Shown: piece after piece, positions 61,098-64,000 of the stretch | Layout of the letters: every line of letters begins with the position of its first letter | Position numbering within the stretch: the first letter of the stretch is position 1 | From: Bacilliculturomica massiliensis | GTDB lineage: Bacteria > Bacillota > Clostridia > Peptostreptococcales > Anaerovoracaceae | DNA length: 64,000 bases | Direction of reading: 5' to 3' | Assembly (NCBI RefSeq): GCF_900605495.1 | Contig: NZ_LR027602.1 | Span: 793,797 to 857,796, forward strand | The notes under the pieces: generated by a model | What the model was told of the DNA's origin: nothing | Databases searched by the model: none | The model's input: only the letters and a program-made list of their open reading frames with translations | Made by a program: the position numbers and the translations under genes

Positions 61098-62696
61098 ATG
61101 AATATCTATGCAACCTGTATTATCATCTCGTTGATCCTGTACTTCGTGATCGGAAATGTCGTGGGCCGGAAAGTCAAAGACGCCAACGATTACTATGTCG
61201 CCGGGCGGAACGCGCCCACGATCCTGATCACCGGCTCGCTGGTGGCGTCCTTTCTGGGAACGGGCATGTTCCTGGGAGACTGCGGCGAGTCCTACATGGG
61301 ATTTGTGATCCCGCTGCTCACGGTGTCCATCATGGCCACGGCCGGGTATCCGCTGGGATCCGCGCTGTTTGGACGCTTCGTAAGAAGAAGCGAAGCCCTT
61401 ACCATTCCGGAATATTTCAGTAAACGTTTCTGCGACAAAAAGATACAGAAGCTGGCCGGCGTCATCGTGGTGGTCATCTGCTTTATCTATATGCTGTCCG
61501 TCATGGACGGTCTGTCCACGCTGATGGCGCAGATCATTCCCTTTGACAGAAAGGTCTGTCTGGTCATCGCCTGGGCGTCCTTCACATTCTTTACTGTACT
61601 GGCAGGCTCCGGCGGCGTACTGCTCACCGACACCATCATGTTTGGAGTATTCACCGCGGCTATCATCGTCTGCGTGCCATGCATCTCCCAGGCTGCGGGC
61701 GGCTGGTTCAACGGGATCAACGCGCTGGCGGTGGGCGACGTGGGCGTATCGAATATGCTGACCTTCGGCGGAAATCTGGATTGGATGTACGACACTCCCA
61801 TGAAGAATTTTGCCTGGTCCGTCACCTACGGCATCGTGTGGATGCTGGTGGTATCCATCAGTCCCTGGCAGTCCAGCCGCTACCTGATGGCGAAAAACGA
61901 GCACGTGGTCATTCGTTCCGGCATGTTCGCCTGCGTGGGCGTGCTGGTGGTCAACACGCTGGTGCTGTTCGCTGCGGCCATGGTCCGCGTTGCCAACCCC
62001 GGCGTGGAGCCCTACTCCGCTGTCATGGTGTGGGCTGCTATGAATCTGATGCCCATCGCCGCGGGAATTCTGCTTCTGACCGGCATTGTGGCGGCGGGTA
62101 TTTCCTCCGCATCCACCTTCCTGTCTCTGGTAGGTTTCTCTGTGGTCAACGACATTATGGAAGTAAAGGACGCGAAGCGGTCCCTGAAGATCTCCAGGAT
62201 CGCCATGCTGACTGTCAGTTTTCTGATCCTGCTGGTATCGCTGGTGAAGCCGCCTATGGTGTGGTGGATGACGCAGATCAGCTCCTCCATCGTGGCTGCA
62301 TCCTGGGGCGCCGTGGCCTTCGGAAGCGTGTGGTGGAAGCGCATTACAAAGCAGGGAGCGTTCTGGGGAATGCTGCTGGGATTTCTCGGCGCGTTCTGTG
62401 TGCGCACCTACACGTTGTCCACTGGGACCACGCTGCCCGTAGCCCTGGATCCTTTCTGGGTGGGGATCTATCTCTCTGTGATCGGCGTGGTGGTGGGTTC
62501 TCTCCGCTCTCAGGTAACGCCGGAAGAAAAGCTGCAGCGCGATAAGCTGTTTGTGGTTCCGGAAGAAGAAAAAGATCGGGTCGAAATGAAGAAGACAAGA
62601 AACACAGGTTATGCAATGGTTGCAACAGGTATCGGCCTGTTCCTGTTCATGGTTATCTTCTACGCTTACCCTTATACTCAGGCAGTACAGGGCTAG
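61098..62696 (+). CDS. Sodium:solute symporter (SSS family)
   Basis: 532-aa protein with about 13 hydrophobic segments. The N-terminus has the typical DANDYYVAGRNAPTILITGSLVASFLGTG, then GYPLGSALFGRFVRRSEALTIPEYFSKRF and, at the Na+ site, ISPWQSSRYLMAK. It would import the organic substrate for the upstream catabolic genes with Na+. GAGGGGAAG lies upstream and the gene abuts the 40-aa peptide gene. It is the last gene of the sigma-54 operon. Confidence 0.93.
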   Translation: MNIYATCIIISLILYFVIGNVVGRKVKDANDYYVAGRNAPTILITGSLVASFLGTGMFLGDCGESYMGFVIPLLTVSIMATAGYPLGSALFGRFVRRSEALTIPEYFSKRFCDKKIQKLAGVIVVVICFIYMLSVMDGLSTLMAQIIPFDRKVCLVIAWASFTFFTVLAGSGGVLLTDTIMFGVFTAAIIVCVPCISQAAGGWFNGINALAVGDVGVSNMLTFGGNLDWMYDTPMKNFAWSVTYGIVWMLVVSISPWQSSRYLMAKNEHVVIRSGMFACVGVLVVNTLVLFAAAMVRVANPGVEPYSAVMVWAAMNLMPIAAGILLLTGIVAAGISSASTFLSLVGFSVVNDIMEVKDAKRSLKISRIAMLTVSFLILLVSLVKPPMVWWMTQISSSIVAASWGAVAFGSVWWKRITKQGAFWGMLLGFLGAFCVRTYTLSTGTTLPVALDPFWVGIYLSVIGVVVGSLRSQVTPEEKLQRDKLFVVPEEEKDRVEMKKTRNTGYAMVATGIGLFLFMVIFYAYPYTQAVQG

Positions 62697-63005
62697 TACG
62701 GCATTCTGTCATTGATCTCAGGAACGCTGTACAGATGACCCGATCTGAAAACATTGTAAAACAAAACATATGAGAATGCAAAATATTTCTTAACAGCAGA
62801 TGCCTCCGGAGTGAAGACGAAGGAGGCATTTGCCGTAAATAGGGGTGATCTGGTCGGGTCATATTCGATTTATTTCGTCCAAATAAAGACGATATGTGGG
62901 AAGCGAAGGGGAAATGGAGGGCTGCAGATCACCTGGCCCCGTGAAAAACCGGGAAAAATCAGGATATACGCGTGTAAAGAGGAGAAAAAGTGGATTTCCG
63001 CAGCT
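62697..63005. other. Intergenic region between symporter and GAPDH-like gene
   Basis: Contains a hairpin ATGCCTCC-N14-GGAGGCAT (62800-62829), a weak candidate terminator for the operon because the following T-run is only three long. It also contains an imperfect 16-bp inverted repeat (62860-62875 with 62881-62896; 12 of 16 positions pair), about 115 bp upstream of the sigma-54 promoter. That repeat may be its activator site. No gene seen. Confidence 0.45.
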
Positions 63006-63021
63006 TGGCACGATGCTTGCT
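63006..63021 (+). promoter_or_regulatory. Sigma-54 promoter of the GAPDH-like gene
   Basis: TGGCACGATGCTTGCT fits the -24/-12 consensus completely, 56 bp before the ATG at 63077. Confidence 0.88.
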
Positions 63022-63076
63022 TTTATATAAGCGGAAGCGGAGAGCATGGGGCGGACAGGAACAAGGAGGACAGAAA

Positions 63077-64000
63077 ATGGTCAAGGTACTTGTGGTGGGT
63101 TATGGAACGATCGGTCAGCGTTTAGCCGACGGAGTGGCGCTGCAGAAGGATATGGAACTGGTGGGCGTGGCGGACGCCGCCGTGAGTCTGGGACTTCGCG
63201 CGCTGCGTGAAAAGGGAATGCCGTACAGACTGTACGCGGCAAACGGGCAGGCGGCGGAGTCGCTTCGTGCGGGCGGTATGGAGGTCTCCGGCCTGCTGGA
63301 AGAGGTCCTGCCCACGGTGGATATCGTTCTGGACGCCACCTCGGCGGGAGTCGGCGCGCAGAATAAGAAATTGTATGAGAAGTACGGCGTCAAGGCGATC
63401 TTCCAGGGCGGCGAGAAGAACGACGTGGCGGATGTGTTTTTCCACGGTTACGCCAACTATGAAAAGGGCGTGGGGGCGGACTATCTCAAACTTACCTCCT
63501 GCAACACCACGGGACTGATCCGGGCCGTGGACTGTCTGGACAAAAAGGCAGGCGTGGAGAAGGTTGCGATCACCATCGTGAGACGGGTGGCCGACCCGGG
63601 GGATTACCACAGAGGTCTGGTCAACGCGCTGCAGGTCGATCAGGCGCCTACGCATCAGGCGGTGGATCTGATGACTATCATGCCCCATATCGACGCCACC
63701 GGCATACTGGTGCACACGCCGGTAACTCACGGACATTTTATCACCGTAGTGGCCACGCCGAAAACGGACATTTCTGCAGAAGACGTTATCGCGGCCTTCA
63801 AAGAGCATGACCGCATCCGTGTGGTACGGCTGGAGGACGGCTTCCTGGGCAACGCCTCGCTGTTCAAATACGCGCGGGATCTGGGCCGCCCCAGAGGCGA
63901 TATGTATGAGATCGCTGTCTGGGAGAACACCGTGGTGAAGTCGGGAAAGGATATCATGTTCGGAATTCATATACCACAGGAATCCGTCACCATCCCTGAG
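63077..64000 (+). CDS. Archaeal-type (type II) glyceraldehyde-3-phosphate dehydrogenase homologue (3' end outside window)
   Basis: 308 residues visible, no stop by position 64000; the family is about 335-340 aa. It starts VKVLVVGYGTIGQRLADGV and then shows FQGGEKNDVADVFF, the catalytic-Cys segment LTSCNTTGLIRAV, VRRVADPGDYHRG and EDGFLGNASLFKYARDLGR. These are the landmarks of archaeal tetrameric GAPDH, not of bacterial GapA. It is an NAD(P)-linked phosphorylating dehydrogenase of glyceraldehyde 3-phosphate, or possibly of another (semi)aldehyde in this catabolic setting. AAGGAGG precedes the ATG. Control by sigma-54 argues against a housekeeping glycolytic role. Confidence 0.87.
   Translation, partial: MVKVLVVGYGTIGQRLADGVALQKDMELVGVADAAVSLGLRALREKGMPYRLYAANGQAAESLRAGGMEVSGLLEEVLPTVDIVLDATSAGVGAQNKKLYEKYGVKAIFQGGEKNDVADVFFHGYANYEKGVGADYLKLTSCNTTGLIRAVDCLDKKAGVEKVAITIVRRVADPGDYHRGLVNALQVDQAPTHQAVDLMTIMPHIDATGILVHTPVTHGHFITVVATPKTDISAEDVIAAFKEHDRIRVVRLEDGFLGNASLFKYARDLGRPRGDMYEIAVWENTVVKSGKDIMFGIHIPQESVTIPE

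Overview
The window looks like the chromosome of a strict anaerobe of the Bacillota, most likely class Clostridia. The evidence is an Rnf ferredoxin:NAD+ complex, sodium-coupled transporters, an S-layer-anchored surface protein, non-pyrrolysine MttB-type corrinoid methyltransferases, sigma-54 catabolic operons and a c-di-GMP-I riboswitch. A gut Anaerovoracaceae/Peptostreptococcales-like host is a reasonable guess, not a conclusion. No rRNA, tRNA, CRISPR array or insertion sequence was found.

Layout. 1-2184 (minus): the start of an rnfCD operon. 2576-16935: a corrinoid one-carbon locus. It holds a PocR/AraC regulator divergent from a URO-D methyltransferase carrying a thioredoxin-like tail, a CobW-type GTPase, a DUF5714 protein, a nitrate/sulfonate-type ABC importer, an ArsR-type regulator, an MttB-like methyltransferase with its corrinoid protein, an NSS symporter, and an NhaC antiporter on the other strand. 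17173-20826: a promoter, a c-di-GMP-I riboswitch and a 1061-aa leucine-rich-repeat/SLH surface protein with its terminator. 20971-26966: a second URO-D protein, two tandem paralogous acyl-CoA synthetases and an AEC transporter. 27155-34315: a sigma-54 activator divergent from a sigma-54-driven operon (DeoC-type aldolase, SDR, AtoE-type transporter, 3-hydroxyacyl-CoA dehydrogenase, SDR). 34946-35507: a cold-shock gene with an intrinsic terminator in its leader.

35683-43304 is visibly more A/T-rich and has different codon use. It carries an AlbA/Schlafen-like HTH protein and then a tightly packed cassette of NurA nuclease, HerA ATPase, HSP90-like ATPase and a radical SAM protein. I recognise the parts but not the four-gene set as a named system, and it is the best candidate for an undescribed (probably defence) system. 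43441-48405: an AGCS symporter, a PadR regulator with its palindromic operator and partner membrane protein, a MATE transporter behind a sigma-54 promoter, and a flavodoxin-like reductase. 48502-48792 is a 139-bp tandem repeat.

49082-62696: a second sigma-54 activator divergent from a sigma-54 operon encoding a TPP enzyme, an aldehyde dehydrogenase, an ASKHA/hydantoinase-like protein, a glutamate-1-semialdehyde-aminotransferase-like PLP enzyme, a fused B12-dependent mutase-like protein, a 40-aa membrane peptide and a sodium:solute symporter. This looks like an uncharacterised catabolic pathway. 63077-64000: an archaeal-type (type II) GAPDH homologue behind another sigma-54 promoter, cut off by the window end.

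Four promoters of the form TGGCAYG-N4-TTGCW (29481, 46303, 52364, 63006) and two bacterial enhancer-binding proteins show that much of the right half is under sigma-54 control.
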